Assembly (NCBI RefSeq): GCF_020923495.1
Contig: NZ_CP064048.1
Coordinates: 769,501-833,500 of the forward strand
Origin: Brevibacillus sedimenti
GTDB lineage: Bacteria; Bacillota; Bacilli; Brevibacillales; Brevibacillaceae
DNA length: 64,000 nt
Direction of reading: 5' to 3'
Part shown: positions 11,288-19,992 of the stretch, piece after piece
Layout of the letters: each line of letters begins with the position of its first letter
How positions within the stretch are numbered: the first letter of the stretch is position 1
The notes under the pieces: generated by a model
Databases searched by the model: none
Told to the model about the DNA's origin: nothing
What the model saw: only the letters and a program-made list of their open reading frames with translations
Program-made: the position numbers and the translations under genes

Positions 11288-12364
11288 TCAGGACGTTGAT
11301 TTTGACAGTAGTTCCAACCGATGCGCAGCTGGGGCATAACCAAGCGCAGCAGCTTCGGCATAATAACTTGCCGCTTTTTCATTCAACCCGAATACTTCGT
11401 ATACAACTCCCAAATTGTAAGCTGCCAAAAAACTTCCAACTCCCAGAACACTGTCAGATCTCTTTGTATCTCCTAATTGCAAACATGTAAGAAATGAGTG
11501 TTCGATCCAGTCAATCATTTCAAGTCGTCCGGCAATATCTTTTTGAATATAATCCATATAAAATAAACCTGTTACGAAATGATAGTCAGGATAGTCCCGA
11601 AGAAATTCCTTTTCGTTGCGAATAATCTCTATACCATCTTCAAGGTTGCCGTTAGCCATAATGTTGTAGAGGTAATCAACAACCAAAACGGGGGCAAATC
11701 CTTCTTCTCGTGTAAAACGGGCATACGCTCTGGCAAAATATTTATCTGCAGTTTCGTAATCCTTTTTATTTTTATAATTGATTGCTATATGATAAAGAAT
11801 ATAGGGATCGTCAGGATGTTCTTCCAATTCTTTTAGTAATAGGGGTAAATTACGATCGGTTTTATCTGTCAAATAATATCCATCATGATAAACCTCAATA
11901 CCTGTCCGGATATGAGGTAAGTCTGAAACAACCTGCTCATGAATCCTGCCACGGTAATAAGATCCTCTAGGAAGCAAGCGGGAAGCAAAATGACGTGTAT
12001 AACGCACTTCGTTGTTTTCTTCATATTTACTTACAATAGAGATTCGGCCAATTGCCATATAATTGTTTATAAATTTTTGTAAGTGAACCTTACATTCTCC
12101 TGTAATGTACTCATCTGCGTCAAGTATTAAATTCCACTCTCCTTGAGATTTATCTAGGGCAAAATTTCGTGCTTCAGAAAAACTGTCATTCCAAACAAAG
12201 TCATAAACCTTCGCCCCAAACTTCTTAGCAATTTCTTTAGTACCGTCAGTTGATCCTGTATCAACGATTACGATCTCATTAACCAAGTCTTTTGCGCTAT
12301 TTAAACAACGAGCCAATTTATTCGCCTCATTTTTAACTATCATGACAAGACTCACAGTGGTCAC
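11288..12364 (-). CDS. Family 2 glycosyltransferase with C-terminal helical repeats
   Basis: A 358-residue enzyme. The GT-A domain (1 to about 190) shows SLVMIVKNEANKLARCL, IVIVDTGSTDGT, the nucleotide-binding LILDADEYITGE and a conserved HEQ. The C-terminal half is TPR-like (YETADKYFARAYARF). Such enzymes transfer sugars from nucleotide donors. Its place between hag and flaG, paired with a second TPR glycosyltransferase, makes O-glycosylation of flagellin the most likely job, by inference. Start is GTG 12364 behind GAGAGGAGG. A gap of 15 bases to the upstream glycosyltransferase indicates an operon. Confidence 0.85.
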   Translation of the reverse strand: MTTVSLVMIVKNEANKLARCLNSAKDLVNEIVIVDTGSTDGTKEIAKKFGAKVYDFVWNDSFSEARNFALDKSQGEWNLILDADEYITGECKVHLQKFINNYMAIGRISIVSKYEENNEVRYTRHFASRLLPRGSYYRGRIHEQVVSDLPHIRTGIEVYHDGYYLTDKTDRNLPLLLKELEEHPDDPYILYHIAINYKNKKDYETADKYFARAYARFTREEGFAPVLVVDYLYNIMANGNLEDGIEIIRNEKEFLRDYPDYHFVTGLFYMDYIQKDIAGRLEMIDWIEHSFLTCLQLGDTKRSDSVLGVGSFLAAYNLGVVYEVFGLNEKAASYYAEAAALGYAPAAHRLELLSKSTS

Positions 12365-12379
12365 ATGTTACACCTCCTC

Positions 12380-14290
12380 TCAGTCTAGCGACAAAAGATA
12401 AGACGAGTCTGGATAATACAGTAAAGCAGTTTGCACGACTTGTTTTGTTTTCTCTTGATCGTTCAATTTTATACAGATACCAAGTTGCCGTTCATAGACG
12501 GCATATTCGTGCGGATTCATTTCTTGCGCTTGGCTCAACAATTCAAGAGCAGCTAGTAAGTCCCCTGTATTGTACAAACAATCGGCCATTTTAATCAAAA
12601 TTATACATTCATTACTTGTAGGAACATCACTCACTTTTTCCAAGTAATACTTGTAAAATTCAAAGGCCAAACCATACTCCTCGTTTCGATAAAAACACTC
12701 TGCTGTCTCTATCAGGAGACCATAATGTTCAATTATATCCACGTATTTCATCATCACTTCCCAGCAACGCAATCGTATAAGTGTGCTAACAAGCAACAAC
12801 AGTTCACTGGGATCAATATTATTTATATCCTTGTTCAACAAGGACTGTAACGAAGGAGGTAATATATCAACTAGATTTTTAAAGCACCTGCTGTCATTAG
12901 ACAAAATGACTCCGGTAATCGCGCAAACTGCATCCTGTATATCCCCATGTTTACAGTATCTTTCTTGAAATATTGCTGCCGCTTCATCAAAACTTCCTTT
13001 TAGTAATTTCAACTGTCCACGATATGCGGAAAGTTCCTCCACTTGAAAAGGATCTAAAAAAGCTAAGTAGTGTTCAGCAAGGGACGTATTTTTTATTTCA
13101 ATTGAAGCTGAAACAAGCAACAGGGTATCTTTAGCCACATCAGCATTGTAGATCTTCTCAAGAAACGAAATGATTTTTCCTGTTTCCTCAAAATGAGACA
13201 AAGTTTTCAATAGCTCAATTAAAACCTGATAATTGTATTTGTCGAGATGTAACGATTGCACATAATATTCTACACTTTTCGAAATATGTCCAAGGCTGTA
13301 ATAAAGACTACCTACTATAGCCAATACATTCGGTGTATTAAACACGGTTCCCGATTGTGAAGATAATGCGTTGTTTAGTTTTGTTAAACCGATTTCAAAT
13401 GCTTCAATTGCATCATGATATCGATTAGCCTTTCGATAAACATCTCCTAAATAAAAATAGAAATCTGGAAAATCGGGGTAAGCCTGTACAGCTTTCTTTA
13501 TGGTTTCCAATATTTTTTGGGGCGGATAATTCAGTTCTGTCATACAGTGAATGATATTAATATAGTTTTTCTCATATAATCCATATAGTGTGGCATTTTG
13601 ATACGTTAGCATCTTTGATGCATACTCCAATGCCTGCTTATAATCACGTCCTATCAAATAAGCTTCAGAAATATAAAAGGCTAAGTCACTGCTGCAAGGA
13701 TTCTTTCCCCACTCTTTTAATAATATTGACAAGTTACGCTTGGATTTTTCCTTTTCTGTAATTGCCGAACGTGTATAGCCACTATGTAAAATAATAATCC
13801 GGTCTGTTGCATTATAGATGGTAGGAGTTCCGTTACTTTTTACAAGCCGTTCATGAATAGCCCCGGTGTAACGAATACAGGGATCGTTACGAAATATACG
13901 AATAGTAGGAAGTGTACTTAATGCTTTGTGAGTTGCTGGGTCGTAATCGGTTATGAGACCCGCGATTAAATCGTAATTACCATTCTGAGCATGGTTAATA
14001 ACATCATATACGTTGGGAATCGTCTCTCTAGAAAGTTGTTCGTCAGCATCCAAAAAGACTATCCAATCCCCTGTAGCCTTGGACAAGGCGTAATTTTTTG
14101 CCGCAGCAAAATCGTCAATCCACTCAAAATGGAAAACAGCGGCTCCGTATTGTCGAGCTACCTCGATAGTCCTGTCGGTAGAACCGGTATCAACGACAAT
14201 AATCTCGGATACGATCTTTCTTACACTTTCCAAACAGGAAGGAAGGTTCTTTTCTTCATTCTTGGTGATTACGCAAGCTGATATTCTCAT
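12380..14290 (-). CDS. Family 2 glycosyltransferase with long TPR array
   Basis: A 636-residue protein. The GT-A domain at residues 1 to about 200 has ISACVITKNEEKNLPSC, IIVVDTGSTDRT and IVFLDADEQLSRE. About 400 residues of TPR-like helical repeats follow (YFYLGDVYRKANRYHDAIEAF, GLAFEFYKYYLEK; the former is the clearest unit). TPR-fused GT2 enzymes next to hag are known flagellin glycosyltransferases in Bacillales and Clostridia, so the same role is inferred here. It begins 27 bases beyond the hag terminator and is therefore probably transcribed partly by read-through. The pair is more AT-rich than the surrounding flagellar genes. Confidence 0.85.
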   Translation of the reverse strand: MRISACVITKNEEKNLPSCLESVRKIVSEIIVVDTGSTDRTIEVARQYGAAVFHFEWIDDFAAAKNYALSKATGDWIVFLDADEQLSRETIPNVYDVINHAQNGNYDLIAGLITDYDPATHKALSTLPTIRIFRNDPCIRYTGAIHERLVKSNGTPTIYNATDRIIILHSGYTRSAITEKEKSKRNLSILLKEWGKNPCSSDLAFYISEAYLIGRDYKQALEYASKMLTYQNATLYGLYEKNYINIIHCMTELNYPPQKILETIKKAVQAYPDFPDFYFYLGDVYRKANRYHDAIEAFEIGLTKLNNALSSQSGTVFNTPNVLAIVGSLYYSLGHISKSVEYYVQSLHLDKYNYQVLIELLKTLSHFEETGKIISFLEKIYNADVAKDTLLLVSASIEIKNTSLAEHYLAFLDPFQVEELSAYRGQLKLLKGSFDEAAAIFQERYCKHGDIQDAVCAITGVILSNDSRCFKNLVDILPPSLQSLLNKDINNIDPSELLLLVSTLIRLRCWEVMMKYVDIIEHYGLLIETAECFYRNEEYGLAFEFYKYYLEKVSDVPTSNECIILIKMADCLYNTGDLLAALELLSQAQEMNPHEYAVYERQLGICIKLNDQEKTKQVVQTALLYYPDSSYLLSLD

Positions 14291-14313
14291 TTACTATCCC
14301 TCGCATCATTTAG

Positions 14314-14346
14314 AAAAAAAGAGAGCAAGAAACGCTTGCTCTCTTT
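14314..14346 (-). terminator. Terminator of hag
   Basis: On the minus strand AAAGAGAGCAAG pairs perfectly with CTTGCTCTCTTT around a five-base loop, followed by seven T residues, ten bases beyond the flagellin stop codon. Confidence 0.92.
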
Positions 14347-14355
14347 TTTGTTCGA

Positions 14356-15180
14356 TTATCGCAGCAATTGCAGAACACCTTGCGGGAGTTGGTTTGCTTG
14401 TGCCAGCATAGCTTGAGCAGCCTGGGTCAGGATGCTGTTTTTCGTAAACGCCATTTGCTCTTTTGCCATATCCAGGTCGCGAATACGGGATTCTGCTGCT
14501 TGCAGGTTTTCGGCAGTGATGTTCAGATTGTTGATGGTGTTTTCAAGACGGTTCTGATTTGCACCCAAGTACGAGCGAGCTGCGCTGACAATGTTGATTT
14601 GATCTTCAATATCTTGCAAAACAGCATTTGCATCGTTTTGGCTAGTGAACTGATAGGATCCGCTGGAAATTTGAGCTGCAACAGCGTTAATTCCAAAGCT
14701 AGCAGCGGACAACGTGAGTGTTTGGGTCCCTTCGATACCGATTTGAAGTGTAATGTTGGAGGAACCATCCAACAGTTTAATACCGTTGAATTTGGTGTTA
14801 TTGCTGATGTTGGTGATTTCTTTCGCCAATTCAGCAATTTCTTCGTTAATGCGAGTGCGGTCATTGGTCTGATCCAACGTGCCGTTAGCAGCTTGTGTGG
14901 TCAACTCTTTAATACGCACGAGCATATCGTTAACAGTTTGCAGAGCACCTTCTGCTGTCTGAATCAAAGAGATGCCGTCTTGCGCGTTGCGAGCCGCTTG
15001 CTCCATACCACGAATTTGGGAACGCATACGCTCAGAGATGGAGAGACCAGCAGCGTCGTCAGCTGCGCGGTTGATGCGGTAACCGGAAGACAGCTTTTCT
15101 ACGTTTTTTGCGAGATTGCCAGAGTTGATGCTCAGTTGGCGATGGGTATTCATTGCAGACAGGTTGTGGTTGATAATCAT
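14356..15180 (-). CDS. hag: Flagellin
   Basis: The 274-residue filament subunit. The N-terminal D0/D1 region (MIINHNLSAMNTHRQL, SSGYRINRAADDAAGLSI) and the C-terminal helix (NQLPQGVLQLLR) are both present; the central variable domain is short. ATG 15180 is the start, behind AAGGAGG; an upstream in-frame extension is only translated leader. Expression is set by a sigma-D-type promoter (15287-15314) and a CsrA-binding leader hairpin (15204-15223), and transcription ends at 14314-14346. Flanking fliW-csrA and fliS supply the partner-switch control of flagellin translation. Ser/Thr residues in the exposed middle region are possible glycosylation sites for the neighbouring glycosyltransferases. 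Confidence 0.97.
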   Translation of the reverse strand: MIINHNLSAMNTHRQLSINSGNLAKNVEKLSSGYRINRAADDAAGLSISERMRSQIRGMEQAARNAQDGISLIQTAEGALQTVNDMLVRIKELTTQAANGTLDQTNDRTRINEEIAELAKEITNISNNTKFNGIKLLDGSSNITLQIGIEGTQTLTLSAASFGINAVAAQISSGSYQFTSQNDANAVLQDIEDQINIVSAARSYLGANQNRLENTINNLNITAENLQAAESRIRDLDMAKEQMAFTKNSILTQAAQAMLAQANQLPQGVLQLLR

Positions 15181-15203
15181 CTGTGATTCCTCCTTGATTT
15201 TGA

Positions 15204-15223
15204 CGGTCACGTCCTTGTGACCG
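15204..15223 (-). promoter_or_regulatory. CsrA-binding hairpin in the hag leader
   Basis: Minus strand CGGTCAC-AAGGAC-GTGACCG forms a 7-bp stem with GGA in a six-base loop. The core CACAAGGACGTG matches the CsrA SELEX consensus closely. A second GGA lies in the Shine-Dalgarno AAGGAGG downstream. Two sites, one covering the ribosome-binding site, is the arrangement known for B. subtilis hag. Confidence 0.8.
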
Positions 15224-15286
15224 TTTGGTTGAATCATTCAGGCTCCGACACAATCGCGCGCTTGCGCCGAAACCCTTACACTAGTA

Positions 15287-15314
15287 ATATCGGTAGAGAA
15301 TCTCATGTACTTTA
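15287..15314 (-). promoter_or_regulatory. Sigma-D-type promoter of hag
   Basis: Minus-strand TAAA - 16 bases - ACCGATAT matches the sigma-D consensus in all but one position. The predicted leader of about 100 bases includes the CsrA hairpin. Confidence 0.82.
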
Positions 15315-15335
15315 TACCTTTTTCGATCTTTTTTA

Positions 15336-15369
15336 CGAAAAAAACGGACGATCAGACACCGTCCGTTTT
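15336..15369 (-). terminator. Terminator of the flgM-...-fliW-csrA unit
   Basis: AAAACGGACG pairs with CGTCCGTTTT, followed by T residues on the minus strand. The stem overlaps the csrA stop codon and lies just upstream of the hag promoter. Confidence 0.88.
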
Positions 15370-15594
15370 ATCCATATGAACTAAGCGTTTCAGCACATCC
15401 CAATCAACTTTATGTTGAGAGGCCTGTTCGTTTTCCTCTTTAATCGTGATGTAAATCTCCTTGCGGTATACTCCCACTTCACGAGGGGCTTCAATCCCAA
15501 TCCGTACGATATCGCCTTCAATACTGACTACCTTGACTTCTATTTCCTCACCAATCATGATCGATTCGTTTTTTTTCCGGGAGAGCACCAGCAT
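15352..15594 (-). CDS. csrA: Carbon storage regulator CsrA
   Basis: An 80-residue RNA-binding dimer recognised by [15 protein letters not shown] and the later [19 protein letters not shown]. It represses hag translation by binding GGA hairpins in the leader. ATG 15594 matches the invariant family N terminus; GTG 15603 in frame is too close to GGGAGG. fliW ends six bases upstream of this ATG, which couples the antagonist pair. Confidence 0.95.
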   Translation of the reverse strand: MLVLSRKKNESIMIGEEIEVKVVSIEGDIVRIGIEAPREVGVYRKEIYITIKEENEQASQHKVDWDVLKRLVHMDKTDGV

Positions 15595-15599
15595 GCTTT

Positions 15600-16016
15600 T
15601 CACACACCTCCCGGCGCTGTATGTTTGAGTACCAGCGGATGGCGTATATCGTAATCTTCTTCCAAAATCACCTGTTTTGCCATTCGATTTTCTTTGTTAA
15701 TGACGATGGGAGCCTTGAGGTTTACGGTAATGCCTTTTTCACTAGGGGTTATAATATTGAAAACCATGACCTGACCCTCATCCGAAAGGCGGAGAAGTTC
15801 CCTGCTCTGCTCAGGAAGTCTGAACTGATAATCGGCAAAGAATACAAACGGATTGATAAGCCAAAACCCAACCTTTTCATCCTCTGTTGACTGAAGTAAA
15901 TAAAAGGGCGTCCCCTCTTCTTCCTGAACCAGTTTAAAAAACTGCAGTTGCAAAAAACCAGGGAGTCCTTCTTCAAAAAATACCTTTCCAATCTCAAACT
16001 TACCGCCAGTCATCAT
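15600..16016 (-). CDS. fliW: Flagellar assembly factor FliW
   Basis: A 138-residue beta-barrel protein with the family signature [16 protein letters not shown] and a later [20 protein letters not shown]. FliW binds CsrA and relieves repression of flagellin translation; free cytoplasmic flagellin sequesters FliW, closing the feedback loop. Two adjacent ATG codons follow AAGGAGAAGG; the first is given. It directly precedes csrA. Confidence 0.95.
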   Translation of the reverse strand: MMTGGKFEIGKVFFEEGLPGFLQLQFFKLVQEEEGTPFYLLQSTEDEKVGFWLINPFVFFADYQFRLPEQSRELLRLSDEGQVMVFNIITPSEKGITVNLKAPIVINKENRMAKQVILEEDYDIRHPLVLKHTAPGGV

Positions 16017-16031
16017 GGAACCTTCTCCTTT

Positions 16032-16604
16032 TCACATCAACCGATCAACCTGCAGACCGACGACTTCTATCTTCAGCCGATTGTACTGCTGCATGTATAT
16101 CTGCGCTTTTCCCGGCGTGTATTTTAACACGGGTGGTCGGATTTGGGTATGGTTCTCAAATCCTTGTTTTTGGATATTGATCAACGTAATGCCATGACGA
16201 AACCCAATGTCCACCCCTTCGTCGGGATAGAGCGGGGTCGGCAAGGGTGTGGGGGTAATGCCGAACCTGTCAGCCGCCTGTTCAGGGATGGGGTCCTGCG
16301 GGTTTTCGATCGCCCGCAGTTGGTCCCCCTCCTGACTGATGCGGGCGATCGCCTCCAGCCACTGCTGTTTGCCGAAAGCGGCGTTGTCGTCGCTGAACTG
16401 CAGCGGTGTTCGCAGCCCGAGACTGTATCGGGCGCGGCTGGAGTCGATCGTGATCTCGCCGGGGTCCTGTCTGATCTGCAGGATGGCCGGCCTTTGTCGA
16501 AGCTGGAGGTCAGCATGCGGCTGCTGAATTTCCTGCACGGGTTTTTGAACGGAGATTCCGATCCGCGCCATCGTGCTCTCCATTCGCAAGGAAGCAATGG
16601 GCAT
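16032..16604 (-). CDS. yviE: YviE-like DUF6470 protein of the flagellar operon
   Basis: A 190-residue soluble protein in the invariant place between flgL and fliW. The opening pattern (PIASLRMESTMARIGISV), repeated Pro/Gln segments and a C-terminal beta stretch (GKAQIYMQQYNRLKIEVVGLQ) fit the YviE/DUF6470 family, whose molecular role is unknown. The gene lies 15 bases upstream of fliW and 19 bases behind flgL. Confidence 0.8.
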   Translation of the reverse strand: MPIASLRMESTMARIGISVQKPVQEIQQPHADLQLRQRPAILQIRQDPGEITIDSSRARYSLGLRTPLQFSDDNAAFGKQQWLEAIARISQEGDQLRAIENPQDPIPEQAADRFGITPTPLPTPLYPDEGVDIGFRHGITLINIQKQGFENHTQIRPPVLKYTPGKAQIYMQQYNRLKIEVVGLQVDRLM

Positions 16605-16623
16605 GTGCGTCTACCCCTTGGTA

Positions 16624-17511
16624 TTATCGCAGAAAATCAACCAAAGACGGCTGGATGATCCTCGCCCCGGCAGACAGCGCGGCCCGGTGAACATTCTCCT
16701 GTGCCTTCAGTTGGGTGATTACTTCGGCGATGTCCGCATCCTCGTTTTTGGACATCAACCCGGTAATGGAGACCTCGCTTTTGGACAGCCTGTCTTCCAC
16801 CAGTTCCAGCCGGTTGACTCGTGCCCCCAGCGCAGCCCGCTCGGTCAAGACAAAATCGGCCTGCTGTTTCAATTGGTCACTGTATGCCGTCGCAGCGTTG
16901 CCATTGTTCAACTCCGTGACAATGTTGTCCAGCAGGGTAAAAATGTTGTTCCCGGTCGGATTGTTAAACACATTCTGCGCGTTGATGTTGATCGGCACAT
17001 ACGTATTCTCGCTGATTTCCAGTCTAATCAGCGAGCTGTTCGTGTTGGTAAACTGGCCTGACGCAGTATCGTAAGGCGGTCTGGTGGAATCGGTCCCGGC
17101 AAAAATATACCGCCCGTTCACCGTCTGGTTGGCTATATTGCCCAGGTGGTTTTTCAGTTCAGCGATTTCCATGGCCATCATTTTCAAGTCGTCCTTGGAC
17201 AAGGTGCCGTTGCCGGAGGCTACCACCAATTCCTGAACGCGCTTGTACACGTTCCCCACCTCATCCAGTGCCTGGTCTGTGGCGTCCAGCCAGTTGAGCG
17301 CTTCCGTCGTATTTTTGGCGAACTGGTCGTTTTCAATCAGCGAGGAGCGGTAAAACATTCCCCTCGTCACAATCACCGGGTCATCAGAAGGTTTGGAGAC
17401 CTTTTTCCCCGACGACAACTGTTCCTGCAGTTTATCCATGTTGCCCATCGAATTGTACAGATTTCGCAGCATGTTGCGGTTAAGCATGTTTTGCGTTACG
17501 CGAACAGCCAT
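16624..17511 (-). CDS. flgL: Hook-filament junction protein FlgL
   Basis: A 295-residue flagellin-like protein, HAP3. N-terminal MAVRVTQNMLNRNMLRNLYNS... and SGKKVSKPSDDPVIVTRGM are diagnostic, and the C terminus ends in a helix (LSAGARIIQPSLVDFLR). It joins the FlgK ring to the filament. It starts 21 bases after flgK. Confidence 0.95.
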   Translation of the reverse strand: MAVRVTQNMLNRNMLRNLYNSMGNMDKLQEQLSSGKKVSKPSDDPVIVTRGMFYRSSLIENDQFAKNTTEALNWLDATDQALDEVGNVYKRVQELVVASGNGTLSKDDLKMMAMEIAELKNHLGNIANQTVNGRYIFAGTDSTRPPYDTASGQFTNTNSSLIRLEISENTYVPININAQNVFNNPTGNNIFTLLDNIVTELNNGNAATAYSDQLKQQADFVLTERAALGARVNRLELVEDRLSKSEVSITGLMSKNEDADIAEVITQLKAQENVHRAALSAGARIIQPSLVDFLR

Positions 17512-17532
17512 GTGTTACCCTCCCTAACGACG

Positions 17533-19011
17533 TTACAGACCGACTCGGCCCATGCCGTTAATGATCCTGTCCAAGATTTCGTCAACAGCTGTGATGGAAC
17601 GCGCTGCGGCGTTGTAGGCGTGTTGGTACTTGACCAGATTGGACATCTCTTCGTCGATGGAGACGCCTGACACCGATTCGCGTTGTGCCGCCACCATGTT
17701 GACAATGGTTTCCGAGTTTTTCTGATTGCGGATGGCTTCCTGTCCTTTTACGCCCAGTTCGCCAATGGTGTACCGGTAATAATCGTCCAGTGTTGTCGCT
17801 TCTTTGAAGTCAGTGGGACCTGCTCCTGCAGGGATGATCTTGAATTTGATCTGAGCGATGGCCAAGGCGTTTTCGTTATTGCCTGCCACTACGCTGCCGT
17901 CCGGCTCCGGTCTGGCTGCGGCGATGGCATCCAGACTGGCCAAAATGGCAGGGTTGATCGCGATGTTGGCAGCTCCGGTCGGATCCGCAGTGCCGCCACT
18001 TATCCTGTCAACAAAGAACGGGATTTGGGACGAACCGCCACCGGCGTTAATGTCGTTGATGCTGTATCCCAACTTGTGCACATTGTTGATTTCCCTGGTC
18101 AAATTGATGGCGAGGAGATCGAGACGCTCCATCGTGCCGGGAATCAGCACGTCCCGCGATTCCAATATGGCAGTGATTGCGCCAGATGTCGGTTTGAAGC
18201 TGACCCCGCCAATGGTAAATTCATTGAGACCGGTCTGCGGATTTCTCACCGCTGCCACCGGAACCGAGGTATACCCGTTTACCAAGTCCCGGCCGTCTAC
18301 CTGAATGTCCACCATGCCGTTTTCCACATAGCTAACTTTTACCGGCACCAGCTTGGACAGCTTGTCGATCAACACGTCCCGTTGGTCATACAGGTCGTTT
18401 GGCACATACCCGTGCGGCACGACGTCGTTGATCATCTTGTTAACAGCGGCGATTTGCTGGGCCAGCGAATTGACCTCAAGCGCTTTGACACCGACGACGT
18501 GATCCATGTCCTGCTGTACTTGCTGAAGCTGCCTGTACAGATTGGCAAATGTTTCGGCTACCGCAATGGAACGCTCCCGCACGACAGCACGGGTAGACGG
18601 GTTGATCGGGTCTTTGGACAGATCTTGCCACGCCTGCCACATCTGGTCCATGACCTTTTGCAACCCTGTCTCGGAAGGCTCCTGCAAAATCGCCTCTATT
18701 TTGGCCAGGGCATCAACCCTTTCGTCCCAATAGCCAAGGATTTTGTTTTCGTTTCGATACTGGAGATCGAGAAAATCCTCACGCAGACGCTGGATATCTG
18801 ACACCATCACACCAGTACCCAACAAGCCGGCCTCTCTGCTCATGTTCAGGCCGACATACGGAATGCCAGTAGTCGCAACCATATTGACGCGCTGCCGGGT
18901 GTAGCCTTCCGTATTGGCGTTGGCGATGTTGTGGCCGGTGGTATTCAATGCCGCTTGCTGGGCAATAAGCCCGCGCTTGCTCACTTCCAACCCATGAAAT
19001 GTTGAACGCAT
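17533..19011 (-). CDS. flgK: Hook-associated protein FlgK
   Basis: A 492-residue HAP1. The N terminus MRSTFHGLEVSKRGLIAQQ and GHNIANANTEGYTRQRVNM, and the C-terminal block (SGVSIDEEMSNLVKYQHAYN), are the rod/hook-type D0 signatures. I place the start at ATG 19011, behind AGAGGTG; a longer in-frame extension to 19113 overlaps flgN and lacks the family pattern. FlgK sits at the hook tip below FlgL. Confidence 0.96.
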   Translation of the reverse strand: MRSTFHGLEVSKRGLIAQQAALNTTGHNIANANTEGYTRQRVNMVATTGIPYVGLNMSREAGLLGTGVMVSDIQRLREDFLDLQYRNENKILGYWDERVDALAKIEAILQEPSETGLQKVMDQMWQAWQDLSKDPINPSTRAVVRERSIAVAETFANLYRQLQQVQQDMDHVVGVKALEVNSLAQQIAAVNKMINDVVPHGYVPNDLYDQRDVLIDKLSKLVPVKVSYVENGMVDIQVDGRDLVNGYTSVPVAAVRNPQTGLNEFTIGGVSFKPTSGAITAILESRDVLIPGTMERLDLLAINLTREINNVHKLGYSINDINAGGGSSQIPFFVDRISGGTADPTGAANIAINPAILASLDAIAAARPEPDGSVVAGNNENALAIAQIKFKIIPAGAGPTDFKEATTLDDYYRYTIGELGVKGQEAIRNQKNSETIVNMVAAQRESVSGVSIDEEMSNLVKYQHAYNAAARSITAVDEILDRIINGMGRVGL

Positions 19012-19024
19012 GATTGCACCTCTT

Positions 19025-19525
19025 TTACGCTTTGGTATTGAAAAAACTGCGATGGCTTCCGCGGAACGCCTCCGCCGTCGGATTTCCGTAGATAAAGTCA
19101 TCCTCCGGCGCATCTGTGATCAGGTTGAGCGTCATGTTGACAAAAGAAAGGGACTGTTCCAACAACTGCTGATTGAGCTCGTTGGCATCCCGCAGTTCAG
19201 AGACAATCCGCATCAGTTCGTCGCGGTACGTGGTCAGACGCATCTTCTCTTCCGCGCTGGTCGTCAGCTTGATCAGGTCAGAAAGCGTGCCGTTGTCCCG
19301 GGTGAAACCCAGAGAAGCGAACAAGTGAGCCGCCACAGCCTGGCGGGCTTCCTCGGCGCTGCCGACAGCCTGGATCAGTTTCTGTTCCTGCTTGGTGATG
19401 GCCACCAGTTCGTCGACGTCACCCTTGATCAGCACGTCCTTTTTTTGTACGGCAAGCGTATACAGCGCCTTGTGCAGTTGAATCAAGTTGTCGAGCAGTT
19501 CGTAGAGTTCATGCCACTTCGTCAT
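19025..19525 (-). CDS. flgN: FlgN-type flagellar chaperone
   Basis: A 166-residue helical protein (YvyG/FlgN) with long amphipathic helices (LYELLDNLIQLHKALYTL, ELVAITKQEQKLIQAV). FlgN escorts FlgK and FlgL to the export apparatus. The location between flgM and flgK, with a 13-base gap to flgK, supports the call. Confidence 0.88.
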   Translation of the reverse strand: MTKWHELYELLDNLIQLHKALYTLAVQKKDVLIKGDVDELVAITKQEQKLIQAVGSAEEARQAVAAHLFASLGFTRDNGTLSDLIKLTTSAEEKMRLTTYRDELMRIVSELRDANELNQQLLEQSLSFVNMTLNLITDAPEDDFIYGNPTAEAFRGSHRSFFNTKA

Positions 19526-19568
19526 GAGGACACCTCAGCTTTCCCCTCGAGGTCGTCATACGCGTCCC

Positions 19569-19844
19569 TTACAGCTTGCGCCAGAAGGACAGGATTTTGT
19601 CGGCGAGCTTGTCGCTGGGAACGCGATACGTCCCTTCCTCCACCTGTTTTTTCAAGCGCTGTATCTTTTCCCGTCGCGCGGGAGAGTCGGGGTCCTCCAC
19701 CTGCTTCAGCATCTCCAGGGCTTCCGCTGAAATGTTCACTTCATCCTTGCCCATAGACAGCTTGCGCCCTTTGCCAACCGGTGTCTGCCCCGTTTTATTG
19801 TAGGCGTTTATCATTCCCGTGCGGTTCGGTTCCTGAATACGCAT
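19569..19844 (-). CDS. flgM: Anti-sigma factor FlgM
   Basis: A 91-residue inhibitor of sigma-D. The C-terminal half carries the sigma-binding helices (VNISAEALEMLKQVED, REEKIQ-like ARREKIQRLKKQVEEGTY and DKLADKILSFW). The start is ATG 19844, seven to eight bases behind AGGATGG, giving the usual family length; the longer frame to 19958 would run through the upstream terminator. FlgM is exported once the hook is finished, which frees sigma-D. Confidence 0.9.
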   Translation of the reverse strand: MRIQEPNRTGMINAYNKTGQTPVGKGRKLSMGKDEVNISAEALEMLKQVEDPDSPARREKIQRLKKQVEEGTYRVPSDKLADKILSFWRKL

Positions 19845-19917
19845 CTGAAAAACCATCCTCTCAATCCAAACAGACATAAAAGACTGGGAGCAGGATCGCT
19901 CCACATCCTCATCATAA

Positions 19918-19955
19918 CAAGAAAACCGATGATACTTCTTTAGTAGTATCATCGG
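19918..19955 (-). terminator. Terminator of the comF-yvyF unit
   Basis: A perfect 10-bp stem (CCGATGATAC / GTATCATCGG) with a ten-base loop is followed by TTTTCTTGTT on the minus strand, 38 bases beyond the yvyF stop. Confidence 0.85.
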
Positions 19956-19976
19956 CAAAATACCGGCAAACGATTA
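19948..19976 (-). promoter_or_regulatory. Candidate sigma-D-type promoter of flgM
   Basis: Minus-strand TAAT - 16 bases - GCCGATGA resembles the sigma-D consensus. Its -10 element coincides with the first arm of the terminator at 19918-19955. Confidence 0.5.
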
Positions 19977-19992
19977 GTTTTTTCCGCGAAAA

